Source: Scylla paramamosain
Taxonomy: Eukaryota > Arthropoda > Malacostraca > Decapoda > Portunidae
Length of the DNA: 64,000 nucleotides
Direction of reading: 5' to 3'
Assembly (NCBI RefSeq): GCF_035594125.1
Contig: NC_087157.1
Span: 2,320,001 to 2,384,000 of the forward strand
The notes below the pieces were generated by a model, which searched no databases, was not told where the DNA came from, and was given only the letters and a program-made list of their open reading frames with translations. The position numbers and the translations under genes are program-made. Below are positions 16,759 to 33,974 of this stretch, one piece after another (the stretch's first letter is position 1; the number at the start of each line of letters is the position of its first letter).

Positions 16759-16998
16759 ATGTCCAGTAAACCGCAAAAGATGCCCAAGGTGGCTAAGGTG
16801 AGCATGTGCACAGCCTGGGGACATTCCCAGCGATTATACAGGGTCATATTTTATCAGTAGACCTACTTAACATGACAGCATCCCCTGCCCTCTCTCTTTA
16901 TTCCCGCCAGGTCTGAGGGACAAAGGGAAACTAGTCTTGGGTTAGGGAGGCAGAATAGCTGCTCCTGACTGATCTGTCCAACTTTTTGGATATGAATA

Positions 16999-17084
<86 letters not shown>

Positions 17085-17862
17085 TCATTCTCCTGTAAAA
17101 TTCTTTCATGACGAGTTTATCCCACCTTTAGATCAATTTCTCAGGGTTTTCATTATGTTCATAGTTAAACAATCATTGTACTGCGTACTTTTACCCCAAA
17201 GCTTCCCCCACTCCTGCCCACTGCTGTTTCACGTAAACTTGTTGAGATAAGAAAGGGATTTTCTTAATATATAGGATATTTTATATCATGACTATTAACC
17301 TGCATGTTGAAATAACAGGTAAATATATGTATAAGGTTTTACTAAAGTAATTGATATTGTGCTGTTGTGTACAAGAGCTGAATGAGTTTACTGAGGGAGT
17401 ATTTGGATTGGGAGAGTTTATTATCCTAGTTTTACCATCCTGTTAAGGAACACTTTCAGGAGAAGTTAGGCATGAGAGAGATCAGATGATAGACCTATTG
17501 GAGGCTAGCAATTCGTGCCCTGAGTAGCATTGTGTGGAAGCCGCAGGTTACATACTCCATGCTCCTCTAGCCTTGCTTTTTCAACACTAATTGCACACCT
17601 CATCCCCAACAGGTCAAGGACAAATCTCCAGCCGAGCTGCAGATTACAGCTGAACAGCTGCTGCGCGAGGCCAAGGAACGAGAGTTGGAGATTGTGCCAC
17701 CTCCACCCCGACAGAAAATATCTGACCCAGAGGAATTGCAGGAATACCGGCTCAAGAAGCGCCGTGCCTTTGAAGACAACATACGCAAGAACCGCGGCAA
17801 CATATCAAACTGGATTAAATATGCCAAGTGGGAGGAAGAACAGCAGGAAATACGTCGTGCTC

Positions 17863-17917
<55 letters not shown>

Positions 17918-19997
17918 CCATGTATGTGTGTCCTCATGTGTAATAAGATATAAAGAAACATTAGTTGAGGGAGTCTTGCTCTGCCTCTCTTTCAAGGAAT
18001 TTGATGAAAAGAGTGCCATGTAAATTCACATTAATGAGGAGGAGGTAGAGAAAGCCTTAACAGGAATAAAAAGAAATTTAACCCTTTTAATGTGTAAGAC
18101 TGAGGTTTTTGTACCAACAGGTCAGTGTACGAGCGAGCATTGGATGTGGACCATCGCAACATTACCTTGTGGCTCAAGTATGCCGAGATGGAGATGCGGA
18201 GTCGCCAGGTGAGTCTTGAGAGAAGAAAGGAGTGGGTTAATAGTCACTTCTGTATGCACCAAGTGATCACTTGCAGAAAGTATACATAGTGTTTACTCTT
18301 CACATAACAAGCTGATTTTTCCACTTGGCTTTGATAACTATGCTGTATATAACTGTGGGAAATAATGTGTGGGGAAAAGTTTGTTTTTAAAAGAATAAAA
18401 GTAGTTTTCAAGATTTTGGATAAAAAATGGTACTACAGGAGGAGAATGACTAGAAAAGAATGGATGTGGCAGGAAAATAAAAATAAGGACATTGTATTAA
18501 ATGTGTGAAACATGACAGAACTGTTGTATCAAATGTGTAACATGACATGAATGTTGGTGTTGAGTGATGGCAAACTTAGGTGTTGTAGCTGATAGGAGGG
18601 ATGCTGAGGTGGTGTAATGGTACAGTAAGTATAATCAGTGCCAGTGTATTTAAGAGTGATGCTACATTTACTATTGGTGTTTAAGTCTTTGATGATGTGG
18701 CTAATGGTGAGTTTTTGTGCATCTTTGCAGGTTAACCATTCCCGCAATGTATGGGATCGGGCAGTCACCATCCTGCCACGGGCCAACCAGTTTTGGTACA
18801 AGTACACTTACATGGAGGAGATGCTCAAGAACATTGCAGGTGCCAGGCAGGTGAGTAGAGGGACCTTCTTCTGCATACTAGATATAACTTTGTTTAAAAA
18901 ATATGCTAGTAAAGGTGACAGGACCAGGTACCATTGCTCTCATCTCAAAAGTATTTAAAATTTAGCCTTCAATACAGAAGAAGCTTTGAAATCTAGAATC
19001 ACCTGGATCCAAAAAATATTCATGCTAGGAATATTTTCAGAATTTAAAACAGACCTGGATGATAAAAGAATTAATATAGTGGTTTTATAGTATATAAAAC
19101 CACTAAGTTATAAATTGGTAAATAATAGAGCTTGGCACTTCTGTAAACAGTATTGTGAACTGCAACTTCCTCTGTTCCAAAAATATGAATTTTGTTTGTA
19201 GTTTTGCATTTGGCAAAGTAATTGCAAATTTACAGATTTTCACTGTAGAAGCAGATCCGTAAACACAAATCTGTACACAATTTCCTGCGCAGGCAAACCT
19301 GCTAGTGACGTTGGCCACCAGGCAGTGGGTGTGTCATCATTTCTGCCATCCCTTGCATCTCTCACTAAGCCATTCAATTAGGACTGAGCACTCGCATAGC
19401 CAGTACAGCAATCAGGACTCCAGCCTTCTAGTGCTTTGTTTCTTTTGATTTCTTAGATTTTCAGCTATTCATAATGATGCATATATTATTCTATCCCAAC
19501 TGGGAGTTAAGTGGCTGAAAATTACTGTGGGTGGTTAATCTGCAGGTGGTAGATTGATATTTATTGGAAAAATTAAGAATCTTAGCATGATATATAAAGG
19601 ATAAATAATGCATTCTTATGACAATTAATATACATCTAGGTCCTATGCAGTACAGTTTTCACATATAGTGTAACTTAAGAAAAGGTGGCACAAAGGAGTC
19701 TGAGCACAAGTACATGCATGCATACATATGCAGTGACAGTTAAATTGAAAATAAATCAGCAACTTTCAAAAACAAAGAAAGAGAAGATAGATGGAAGAAT
19801 GGAAGGATGAGAAAAGGAATATAAGAATAAGGAAAGGCAGCTCAGCCCACATTTCTTGATTTCTTGTGTGCATGGCACCAACTGTGTATAATTTGTATTT
19901 GCAGTACTACAGATTTGAAGTAGTTTGCAGATTTATAGCTGTCAAGGAGTGGGTTTGAGTTTGTAGATTTGTATTTGCAGTGCCCAGCTCTAGTACA

Positions 19998-20033
<36 letters not shown>

Positions 20034-23000
20034 CTGAGGTATGGGTCCATTACAGGTGTTTGAACGTTGGATGGAGTGGGAACCAGATGAGCAAGCATGG
20101 CTCACATACATCAAGTTCGAGATGCGCTACAAGGAGCTGGACCGTGCCAGACAAATCTATGAGCGCTTTGTCCTAGTACACCCAGAACCCAAGAACTGGA
20201 TACGCTATGCACGTTTTGAGGAGACTCACGGCTACATCCAAGGTGCACGTCGTGTCTTAGAACGTGCTGTGCAGTTCTTTGGGGATGAACACTTTGATGA
20301 AGGTCTGTACATTGCCTTTGCCAAATTTGAGGAGGGTCAGAGGGAACATGAGCGAGCAAGAGCAGTGTACCGCTATGCCCTGGACCACATGCCCCGGGAA
20401 CGCTGTCTGGTGCTCTATAACGAATACACACGGCACGAGAAGAAGCATGGTGACCGTTCCTCCATTGATGCCGTCATCACCAGCAAGCGCAAGTTCCAGT
20501 ATGAGGAAGCAGTACAGGCCAACCCTCATGACTATGATGCCTGGTTTGACTACGTCCGCATGCTGGAGGCTGATGGTGATGCAGATCTAGTGAGGGAGGT
20601 CTATGAGCGTGCCATTGCCTGCGTCCCACCAATCAAGGTTAGTTGTGGCTTCATCTTAGCTTCACAATTCTTTTGAAAATTATCAAACAACCCACTCTCA
20701 GGTTTGAAGGCTCATAAATCCCATATGAAAAGACAAACAGGTTCCCTGTCCCATTTGTTGTGCAAATTTATTTTTAAGGTAACATGGATGAAAATGGAGT
20801 CAAGGTAAACAGGGATATAGACAAAATTCTAATTAATTATAATGGGTCAGCATCAGACAGATTAGTATAAAATAGTAAGAAAGTTCTTTCTTTGTCACTA
20901 GTAGTGATGCGTGACCATAACAAGACCTTTACATCCACAGGAGAAGAGACATTGGCGTCGATACATTTACCTGTGGATCTACTATGCGGTGTATGAGGAG
21001 CTCACCACCAAGGACATAGAACGTGCCCGCCAGGTGTATCAGATGTGCCTTCGTCTGATTCCCCACAAAGTGTTCACCTTTGCTGAGATTTGGCTGCTCT
21101 ACAGCAAGTTTGAGATCAGGCAAAAGGATCTTTCTGCAGCCAGGAAAGCTCTGGTACTATTGCACTTACCCTGCATTATTAGATTAGATTTTTTAATGTC
21201 TTTCTTTATCAGTTTATGAATACATCTTCCTACATTTATCCTTGAAATTATAATAGTCATTAGGAGCAGCAGCTGCTACTGCATTCTCTAGGATTCCTCT
21301 GCAGGAGAAAAACCATCCTCAACCTTCTCCACATGTATCAGTTAGCTATCCTTCAGCTCTAGACCACCTTAGCAAATATTCCTGCCTTTTCTTCCCCTTC
21401 AGTTATCTGCCTGTCTTGGTGAATATGTAAGGATGCAGGTTTTTCTTATTTTTCATTTGGTGAAAGTATATGATAGAAGAGGGAAGGTTTAAGGACTCTT
21501 TTGAGATTGTGTGGACTAGATGGTGGATTGTTAGTCCCTTCATTGTACAAATACGAGATGCATCAGTACGCATGTGTGTGCTTAGGTGGCTCAACCAGGG
21601 AGTCTTTTCACATCTGTATGTCAGGAACTAAGCTTTGTAGTGAAAATTCATGCACTCACTAGTAAAAAGAAAGCCCAAAGCTACAAGATTGACAATGTTA
21701 TGCATGTCATGTTGTCTGTAATTTAGTTTGCCTTTCAGTGAGATTATACAGACAAATCTCCAGCCCTTTTATATTCCAACAATATTTTGTAGTATTTTTG
21801 TAGTATTTTCATTAGTCCATATCATAGGGATGAGGGACCATTCCTGTGATATGGACCAGTGAAAGTAAAGGCTGTGGAATATTGTTCAAATATATAAAAG
21901 GGCAGAAGGTTAATGGTAAAGAATATGAAAAAGTAGGAAATTGAGAGTAAATTTGACTTTGACTTTTTTATACAAGAAACTTTGCCATTCAGAAATCCTT
22001 TAAAGATCAGAAATCATGCATTCTGTGGCTTCCTTGCATGAATTGTTCAATTCCTGAAGGTTTGGACTTCTAAGAAAGGATGTGAAAAAGTGCAGAGTGC
22101 TGTCATCAGCATGTGAATGGATAGGACAATGAATTAAATTCAGAAGGCCATTGATGAGTAATAGAAAGAGTGGGTGACAGGACAGAGGCCTGGGAAATAC
22201 TGCTATTTTTGTATTTAGGAGAGCAGCAACCATCTACTACAGGAGCAATAGAATGGTCAGAAAGGAGAGATGAAGTTACATAGAGAAGGATAGAACCTGT
22301 GAGAGGATAGTTAAGAAATTAAGCTATATGTCTAAGGCAACAGCAAAAGTTTCAGTAAAATACCTAAAAGAGGATGACCAAGATGCAGTGACAAATGCCA
22401 GCAGTTCTCCAGTGGAGCGGTCACAACAGAATCCACACTGGTGATCAGATATAAGGTTCCGAAATGATAGATGTTGTATGTATGTGTAGGGTTTGTGTGT
22501 AAATAACACTTTTGTTTGTCTCTTGCTATTAAATCTTTCTCTGTATTCCATATAGGGTCAAGCAATTGGCATGTGCCCAAAACACAAGCTGTTCAGAGGC
22601 TACATCGACTTAGAGATCAAGCTTCGTGAGTTTGATCGATGTCGGAAGTTGTACGAGAAGTGGGCAGAGTTTGATCCTGAAAACTGTAAGATGTGGATCC
22701 AGTTTGCCACACTGGAGGCAATGCTGAATGACTCTGAAAGGGCACGAGGCATCTATGAGCTGGCCATATGTCAGCCACGGCTTGACATGCCAGAGTACAT
22801 GTGGAAGTCCTACATTGACTTTGAGGTGAGTTTTATCTGGTTTTCAGCAGTAACTCACTCCTTGAATTGCTGCTTCTTTGGTACGTAACTTTCCTGATAA
22901 TTTTATGATACATAGTCCATTTAAATGGACTATGATTCTTTTCTTCTAAAATCTACTGCACCAACTTTCAGTTTTCCATTTATAATAAGAATTTTAATAT

Positions 23001-24317
23001 ACACATGAAAATTATCACAGTTGGGGAATCCATAATTGATGTTAATATTATATGAAAAAATGAGGGATTCTGAGAATACATGATTTTCCTCATGGAATAA
23101 CCTGTATACATAGGTATTGAATGATTATTCATAATAGCAGCCATGAGGCTGAAGAATTACAAATGAATGAGAAAACAGGATAGTTAGGTGTATTACCCTT
23201 ATAACCATATTCTGATTTTTTGCTAAGACAAAGTAGCAATCTTTTCAAACCAAAATGGGACTCATTTAATTTCTTTATTAGTTTTCAGAAATTCATAGAT
23301 TCAATCCCCATGTTTGGTGAATTAAGAGTACATTTAGATGGTGAATTGAAGTACATTTAGATAACAGTAGATATATGAAATTAGTGGTGAGTGAACTCAC
23401 AATTGGGAAGAGAGTACTGTATTTATATATGGAAAGCATAGTTCACATATTATATTGACACAAGTTTTGCCGAGTTTCAGGTGGAGCAGGAAGAGTGGGA
23501 GCGAGTAAAGACACTGTATGAGCGGTTGCTGGAGCGCACACACCATGTCAAAGTTTGGATAAGCTATGCTCGTTGTCAGCATGCTGCACCACCACCAGAG
23601 GAAGGACTGGCACAGGCACGGACAGTCTTTCAGCGGGCTAACCGTGCTCTTCGCTCATGTCAGGAGAAGGAACAACGCCTCATGCTGCTAGAGGCATGGC
23701 GTGACTTTGAAGATGAATTTGGAGATGATATCAGCTTGGAGAAGGTTAAGCATTTGCTGCCCAGGAAGGTGACACGGCGGCGGCAAGTGGCAGCCGATGA
23801 TGGTTCAAAGATGCGTTGGGAAGAATATGTTGACTTTGTCTTTCCTGATGATGAGACTGCCAAGCCCTCTCTTCTCCTATTAGCAAAGGCAAAGGAATGG
23901 GCAAAACAACAGCGGAAACAAGAAGAGCCAGAGGAGAGTCACACGCCACCACTTCAGCAGGATGATACTGCTGCGCCACAACCACACACAAATCATGCTG
24001 AGGCTCAGGAAGAGGAGGAGGAACCAGACCGTGATCTTGACCGTGATGACAGTGAGGTGGATGTAGGTTCAAGCAGTGATTCATCCAGTAGTGATGCAGA
24101 GGATAAGAGGATAACCAAAAGAAAAAGAAGGCAAATGTCATATTCTTCAAGTTCTAGTGAGGAGGAGGAGGAGGAGGAAGAACAAAGAAGTGCTAAGGAA
24201 CAGAAGAACAGACCCAAGAAGCAACAGAAAGAAAACACCCCCTCAAGGTCTTCCAGTGAGGAGAGAGATTCCAGTTCAGAAAATAAAAGAAAAAAGGCAA
24301 AGGATTTCTTTGCATAG
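16759..24317 (+). CDS. crn: Crooked neck / CRNKL1, HAT-repeat pre-mRNA splicing factor (complete, 8 exons)
   Basis: Exons: 16759-16797, 17613-17863, 18121-18208, 18731-18850, 20056-20637, 20941-21153, 22556-22825, 23481-24317. All junctions keep phase and give 799 residues. The N-terminus ('[15 protein letters not shown]') and successive HAT repeats ('WIKYAKWEE', '[12 protein letters not shown]', '[13 protein letters not shown]', '[11 protein letters not shown]', '[16 protein letters not shown]') match animal Crn/CRNKL1 and yeast Clf1. These proteins scaffold Prp19/NineTeen-complex and U5/U6 interactions in the nuclear spliceosome. HAT repeats cover about residues 50-600. A Ser/Glu/Lys-rich tail (about 665-799) is probably disordered and basic at its end, ending '[10 protein letters not shown]'. 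Length is normal for the family. Exon 2 ends directly in a (GT)n array, and intron 6 holds an antisense LINE fragment. No AATAAA was seen in the 600 nt after the stop. Confidence 0.97.
17000..17081. repeat. (CA)n microsatellite in crn intron 1
   Basis: About 80 bp of CA repeat, mid-intron. Confidence 0.95.
17864..17914. repeat. (GT)n microsatellite forming the crn intron 2 donor
   Basis: The GT array starts at the splice junction itself (GCTCG|gtgtgtgtg), so the 5' splice site has no unique intronic sequence. Phase matching to exon 3 (CG|G TCA) fixes the junction at 17863/17864. Confidence 0.9.
18851..20055 (+). other. crn intron 4
   Basis: A 1.2-kb intron without an internal gene. A (CA)n array at about 20000-20031 lies just 24 bp before the exon 5 acceptor 'ccattacag'. 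Confidence 0.8.
22000..22555 (-). pseudogene. Antisense non-LTR retrotransposon RT fragment in crn intron 6
   Basis: Minus-strand frames read '[19 protein letters not shown]', '[11 protein letters not shown]' (RT domain, segments 2a-3), then '[12 protein letters not shown]', '[10 protein letters not shown]' (catalytic ADD box) and '[10 protein letters not shown]'. Stops and frameshifts separate them. It belongs to the same Jockey-like family as the fragments at 5.0, 30.6, 37.5 and 55.5 kb and ends right at the crn exon 7 acceptor. Confidence 0.7.
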
Positions 24318-28780
<4,463 letters not shown>

Positions 28781-28786
28781 CCTCAC

Positions 28787-29021
28787 CTTGTTTCCTTGAT
28801 CAATCGACTCTTGCACACTCTTAAACCAAAGCAATTTTTCATTCACCATCGACGATTTTATATTCGAATCAAAATTTAAATACTGTTTGAGAACTTTCGG
28901 CCAAAATTTGTTGAGGGCCGTGATGGCCTTGGGCGCCGCACGGGGGAAGAAGGTGGCTGTCAGGTCCGGCCTGGGGCCCAAGGCAGACTGGGCAGCAGGT
29001 CCTCCTTTTCCTTTGCGACCT
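28787..29021 (-). CDS. Orphan exon candidate
   Basis: A minus-strand open block of 78 codons ends at a strong donor (AACAAG|gtgagg, border 28787). A possible acceptor lies at 29022, before which the frame hits a TAA. The peptide begins Arg/Gly/Lys-rich ('GRKGKGGPAAQ') and continues 'ALNKFWPKVLKQYLNF' and 'EKLLWFKSVQESIDQGNK', which looks like structured protein. I cannot assign a family, and no partner exon with matching phase was found nearby. Confidence 0.33.
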
Positions 29022-29432
29022 CTGGCTTAATAATAGTCGTCCACTTGCAGCGCCTTACACTAGGCAAGGGGTCGCCTTAAGCAAGAAACCAATGTCTACC
29101 GTCCACCAGATGGTGTCCGGAGGAGAGGGGATGGTCCTTAAGGGGAGATAAGGGCTTCTTCCATAGAGTCTAGTGAATGATGTGTAAGGGTCCCTTGCTT
29201 ATGATGATGATACCGGGCTGAACAACTAGCTATGAACGAGGGCACGCTGTGCATCATGCACCAGGCACTGACAGAACGAGGGGTCCTTTAAGGTAGAAAA
29301 GAGCTCACTTCATGACGGTGTTTGGGGAGTGGTGTGTGGTGGGTCATTGCTCATGGTGACCCGTGTGAGGCGCTGCAAGGTTGCATTGTCCCTGCCCTCA
29401 CACCCACGTGACTGGGATGGACCCTTAGAGGA

Positions 29433-30225
29433 GAAAAATTCGTCCTAGTACCTATGTAGGTAAATTAACTTCAATATCGTTTCGCTATCACCATCGCCCG
29501 CATGGTTATAGTCGCCAACCGCATCGTTATCGTGGAAACTGGAATCGCATCGTTATCATGGACACTCACATCGTTATCGTGGAAACTCGCATCGTTATCG
29601 TGGAAACTGGAATTGCATCGCTATCGTGGAAAGTCGCATCGTTATCGTGGAAACTCGCATCGTTATCATGAAAAATTCGTCCTAGTACCTATGTAGGTAA
29701 GTTAACTTCAATATCGTTTCGCTATCGCCATCGCCCGCATTGTTATTGTCGCCAGCCGTATCGTTATCGTGGAAACTCGCATGGTTACCGTGGAAACTCG
29801 CATCGTTATCGTGGAAACTCGCATCGTTATCGTGGAAACTCGCATCGTTATCGTGGAAACTGGAATCGCATTGTTATCGTGGAAACTGGAATCGCATTGT
29901 TATCGTGGAAACTCGCATCGTTATCGTGGAAACTCGCATCGTTATCGTGGAAACTGGAATCGCATCGTTATCGTGGAAACTGGAATCGCATTGTTATCGT
30001 GGAAACTGGAATCGCATTGTTATCGTGGAAACTCGCATCGTTATCGTGGAAACTCGCATCGTTATCGTGGAAACTCGCATCGTTATCGTGGAAACTGGAA
30101 TCGCATCGTTATCGTGGAAACTGGAATCGCATTGTTATCGTGGAAACTCGCATCGTTATCGTAGGAACTGGAATCGCATCGTTATCGTGGAAACTCGCAT
30201 TGCATCGTTATCATCGTTCGTTTCG
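29433..30225 (+). repeat. 21/24-bp minisatellite with a duplicated flank
   Basis: The unit is about 'CATCGTTATCGTGGAAACTCG', alternating with a longer form containing 'CTGGAATCG', present about 30 times. A unique-looking leader ('AAAAATTCGTCCTAGTACCT' plus about 70 bp) occurs twice, at 29433 and 29671. An array block and its flank were therefore duplicated together. Translations (RIVIVET, SLSWKLA) are repeat artefacts. Confidence 0.92.
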
Positions 30226-30589
30226 TTTTCGTAATATCAAATTCTTTATCGTTAAACGACTTAGTTACTATTATTTCGGATTATATATACATAATTTTTA
30301 TACAATGATAAATCCAGCAGCAAGTCTTCTATGATGAAAAAGCTCAACAAGGCTCAGTACTTTTTTCTAACACATATTGTATAATTTCACGAGATGAAGT
30401 ACCTACATCCTTTTTTTCCGCATCATGGAAATAATGGGTTCAAACTTGATAGTTAAATTTAGAAAAAGAAAGGAATTGGTTCTCAAGTAAAATTATACAT
30501 ACATTGAGCGGACTCAGTAATCAAGTTGTAAGAGCTGAGTTATAAGGGAATTTTAGAACGGAGTCATAAGAAAATTTTAAAAAATTAGA

Positions 30590-31160
30590 CAAATTTATGG
30601 TTGGGGATGACAGGTGGAAATAGATATGTTTATTGTGTAGGCATCACGGCTTTTTGCAGCCTTCCTTATTTTCATGTGTTTGCAAGTTCTTATGATGCCA
30701 AGGAAAACATCATTAGGAAAAATCTTAATAGAAGACATGAAATAGTCTGAGAGCAAAGGAGAGGGAGGAAGAAGCCCTGAATTATCCAGCATCGAGATTT
30801 TAACAAAGATTTGAACGAAGAGTTCAGCTTTAGAGATAGATGAGATGGCATTAGTGCCTTCAGGTTGAAATAGAGGAGGAAAAGGTTAAAAAAAATCGCT
30901 AGGAGACAAGTCACATGGATAGTTCGATCTAAAAGACTGACACTTTTCTATTCATGATTTTTTTTGGCTGACCGATTTTTTTTTTTTTTTTTTTTTTTTA
31001 TGACTGGAAGCAGAAATGTCAAGTGCAGGAGAGAGAGAACTCAGGTATCGTTTGTGGGCCACCTTTCCATCATGTATAGCAAGAGAACGGGTTTAGTTAA
31101 ACCAAGGTTAGGAAGATTTAAGATGAGAAAAAAATGCGGAATGTAGGCCTTGATGCTAAA
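30590..31160 (-). pseudogene. Non-LTR retrotransposon fragment (linker between endonuclease and RT)
   Basis: Minus-strand pieces read 'PWFN.TRSLAIHDGKVAHKR' (about 31100-31040) and 'LKLNSSFKSLLKSR' to 'FFLMMF' (about 30900-30690). They are in the order expected between the endonuclease and RT domains of the same Jockey-like family. It is broken by stops, and a poly-T occurs at 30978-31000. Confidence 0.6.
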
Positions 31161-31219
31161 CACAATCAACCTCTCATGTGCTCAACACACTGAAAAATGT
31201 CTGGCACAACTACTACCAC

Positions 31220-31319
31220 TTCTGCTACTACTACTACTACTACTACTACTGTTAGGGAATGATATATCAGTGTTGCAATTCGTGTTATCAAACATCTAGA
31301 TTGACAGTCATAAACGACC

Positions 31320-31411
<92 letters not shown>
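31220..31411. repeat. (CTA)n and (AG)n arrays
   Basis: A short CTA array (31224-31250) and an 88-bp AG array (31324-31411). The flanking DNA to 32230 shows no gene. Confidence 0.95.
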
Positions 31412-31412
<1 letters not shown>

Positions 31413-32514
31413 GGGGCAACGAGCTTCCTCAGTTCCTGGAAGGCGGGTCAATATCCTAGAGATAGTGGTAGTGGTGGTGGTGGACGTAATTGAGTGATGC
31501 ATCGTCTAGATGACGGTAGCATTTTTCCTGGTTCAGCGTTTCTCTATCAATCATCCAACCAGAATCTTGGTTGAAATTTGTCTGTATGTAACTTTTCATC
31601 AAAAGTGGTGGCCATTCATTCTTAGCCTAAGACAGGATTTCTAGTGGTTCTTCTGCCTTGCTGATACTCTCACCATCCAGCTCGACAGTGTTGGGTTATT
31701 TGCTTGGCCTAACTTGTAGTGGTGACTTGCTGATGAAGCAATGTAGTAGGTTATCACCTCTTCATCAATGATTGAACTGTATCTGTTAATAGGCTCAAGC
31801 ATATTCTGAAGTTTCAATATGTTGCTGCCTTTCCGATCCTTTATGAATATCATTTTGCATCAACACTGGATTTAAATCTTAATGATTCTCCACTCGGCCT
31901 TTGCCATTAAGATTAGCAAGAGGTTGCAACAAGTTCTTAATTCCTACCACCCTCTGCCATGTGTAGAATAATTTCCTTCTGCCTGTGTGGTCCCTATTTA
32001 GACTTTAAGTTATCAGGCACGACCCCAGTCCTGGGTTGATGTAACAAATATTTCTAATATTTGTATAGCATTAGTCGTTCATTAGGTGCGCACCTGAATA
32101 TAAAGGTGCCTGATATTATGAATGAAACTGTGTTGTAACGCGGTGATTCAGTAAATTTCAATAAAAGGGTAAAATTTGGAAGCCATATATATATATGTAA
32201 GTTGCCACAACAACCATATCTAATGCTCATTTCACCTTGCAGGCCAGAGGCTTCTCCAATGCGCGATGGCTGCGGGGCGTCATGGCTCGTGTTCCACTGA
32301 CATTTCGTCTCATGGCAAAGACCTTTAGGTTTCAGAGGTGCCACTATCTACAGCATCGATCCCACAAGTACACCGGCAACCGCTTTGTTCACACATGTAG
32401 TGCACTAGTGTCTGTGTCCGGCACCCTTCCTGCATTAATGTCAAGAAAAAAAATTGCTTCTCTGGCATGTACTACGCAAAGTGTTGATGCTAACATTGGC
32501 ATTCTTCATCGCAG

Positions 32515-32619
32515 CCGCTGATGCCTAGATGAAGCCTCCCCTGAGACCTCCTCCGGACGGCTTGTGCTCCGTCCCCTGCCTGGAGAACAAATGTGATACA
32601 GGTGACGGCACCCTGGCAG
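32515..32619 (+). other. Candidate upstream exon of the poly-Asp/UBL gene
   Basis: It is bounded by acceptor 'cttcatcgcag' and donor GGCAG|gtaatg. It contains ATG at 32529. If spliced to the acceptor at 33895 (tcaccacag), the frame runs 50 codons and ends at TAG 33954-33956, in the same frame as the main ORF that starts at 33975. The peptide has 'CSVPCLENKC' and 'CLACHRADNGRK'. It may be 5' UTR with an upstream ORF. Confidence 0.35.
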
Positions 32620-32689
32620 GTAATGACACTTTTGCGACGACAGTTACGGATATTAGTGACAGATTCTTACTACATATTTATAATTATTA

Positions 32690-32725
32690 TTGTTATATTG
32701 ATATTATTATTATTGATATTACTGA

Positions 32726-32764
<39 letters not shown>

Positions 32765-32830
32765 GATCATTATATCATTATTATCATCATATCATTATTA
32801 TGGTTACGAGTATTATTACTATTTACTATA
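32690..32830. repeat. (ATT)n-rich microsatellite
   Basis: ATT/TAT triplets with ATC interruptions, inside the putative intron of the poly-Asp/UBL gene. Confidence 0.9.
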
Positions 32831-33161
32831 ATATTACTATTACTGCTACGTGACTGCCTTGATCACCTTTCGATTGCCTTAATATTTGGCACAACAGATA
32901 ATCTCACTGGGCTATGCTGCTACATCAATACAGAGTAGATTGGTAACACTCCCAGAAATTTCGAAGCTTGAATCACCCACAAAGTAATTACTTTATAGAT
33001 ACTAAATCACTAATTTTCTGTGTAAGGTGTAATGCACTAGATATTTGGCGTATTTTCATTTAAACTCTGGTAAACGTTGAGTTGACTGAAAGTCATGCCT
33101 CGCAACGCCATCCCATAAGTTCTAAGTGCCTACTGGCCAGTAGTATTATCAGGGTCCTTAC

Positions 33162-33411
33162 CTGTGGCGCAGCGAGCCTCAAGTAGTCCTGGCCGGCTGT
33201 AATGCATCCTGTGGTGGTGGTGCCCCTCGGATGAACTATCTCCTAGTGCTCCACTCTGTAACACCGTTTCTTTGGTCCGCAATCTTTCACGATGCCTCGG
33301 TAACTGCCAAGGACGCTGCTTCCTTGGGCTTGGTAGCTTCCGGGTGCGCGGGACAGTCTTGCCTCCTCGCTCAGCGACTGGAAGCCCCGAATGAGTGAGT
33401 CGAACACTCAT
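33162..33411 (-). CDS. Candidate first coding exon, antisense to the UBL-gene intron
   Basis: ATG at 33411-33409 (minus) opens 83 codons. The exon ends in a very good donor (GCCACAG|gtaagg, border 33162). The block is GC-rich against AT-rich surroundings, as for first exons. The peptide is basic and low-complexity ('KLPSPRKQRPWQLPRHRERL', 'EGHHHHR'). No downstream partner was identified: the phase-1 end does not fit the exon at 29021. It could be a non-coding first exon. Confidence 0.28.
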
Positions 33412-33660
33412 TTCATTAATTCATATACTACCAATTCGTTGTAAAACAACTAAAATAAATAATCCTACATTTCTTTACCTTAACAACCATGAAGTAATGT
33501 AAGCATCGTTATTTCCCATCAATTACGTATGTATTGGTATACTGTTCTATTTGCACTAATGGTGATTCGAGACGAGTCGAGATCCTCAAGTCTCAGTCTT
33601 GCTTCTATAAGTAAAGATCTTATATTATGTTATTATGTCTTTGGTATTAAATATTTTTCA

Positions 33661-33888
<228 letters not shown>

Positions 33889-33974
33889 CCACAGGTATCA
33901 GTTGCTTGGCCTGCCACAGAGCGGATAATGGGCGCAAATTAGGCCTCCAGCGATAGGAAGGGGCGGGGCAAGTG

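Noticed and set aside
29502..30334. Several long overlapping ORFs reading RIVIVET or SLSWKLA
   Set aside because: They are translations of the minisatellite and shift with its unit length.
32237..32521. Plus-strand ORF of 94 codons after a tttcaccttgcag acceptor-like site
   Set aside because: The peptide is not recognisable. At most it is transcribed leader of the downstream gene.
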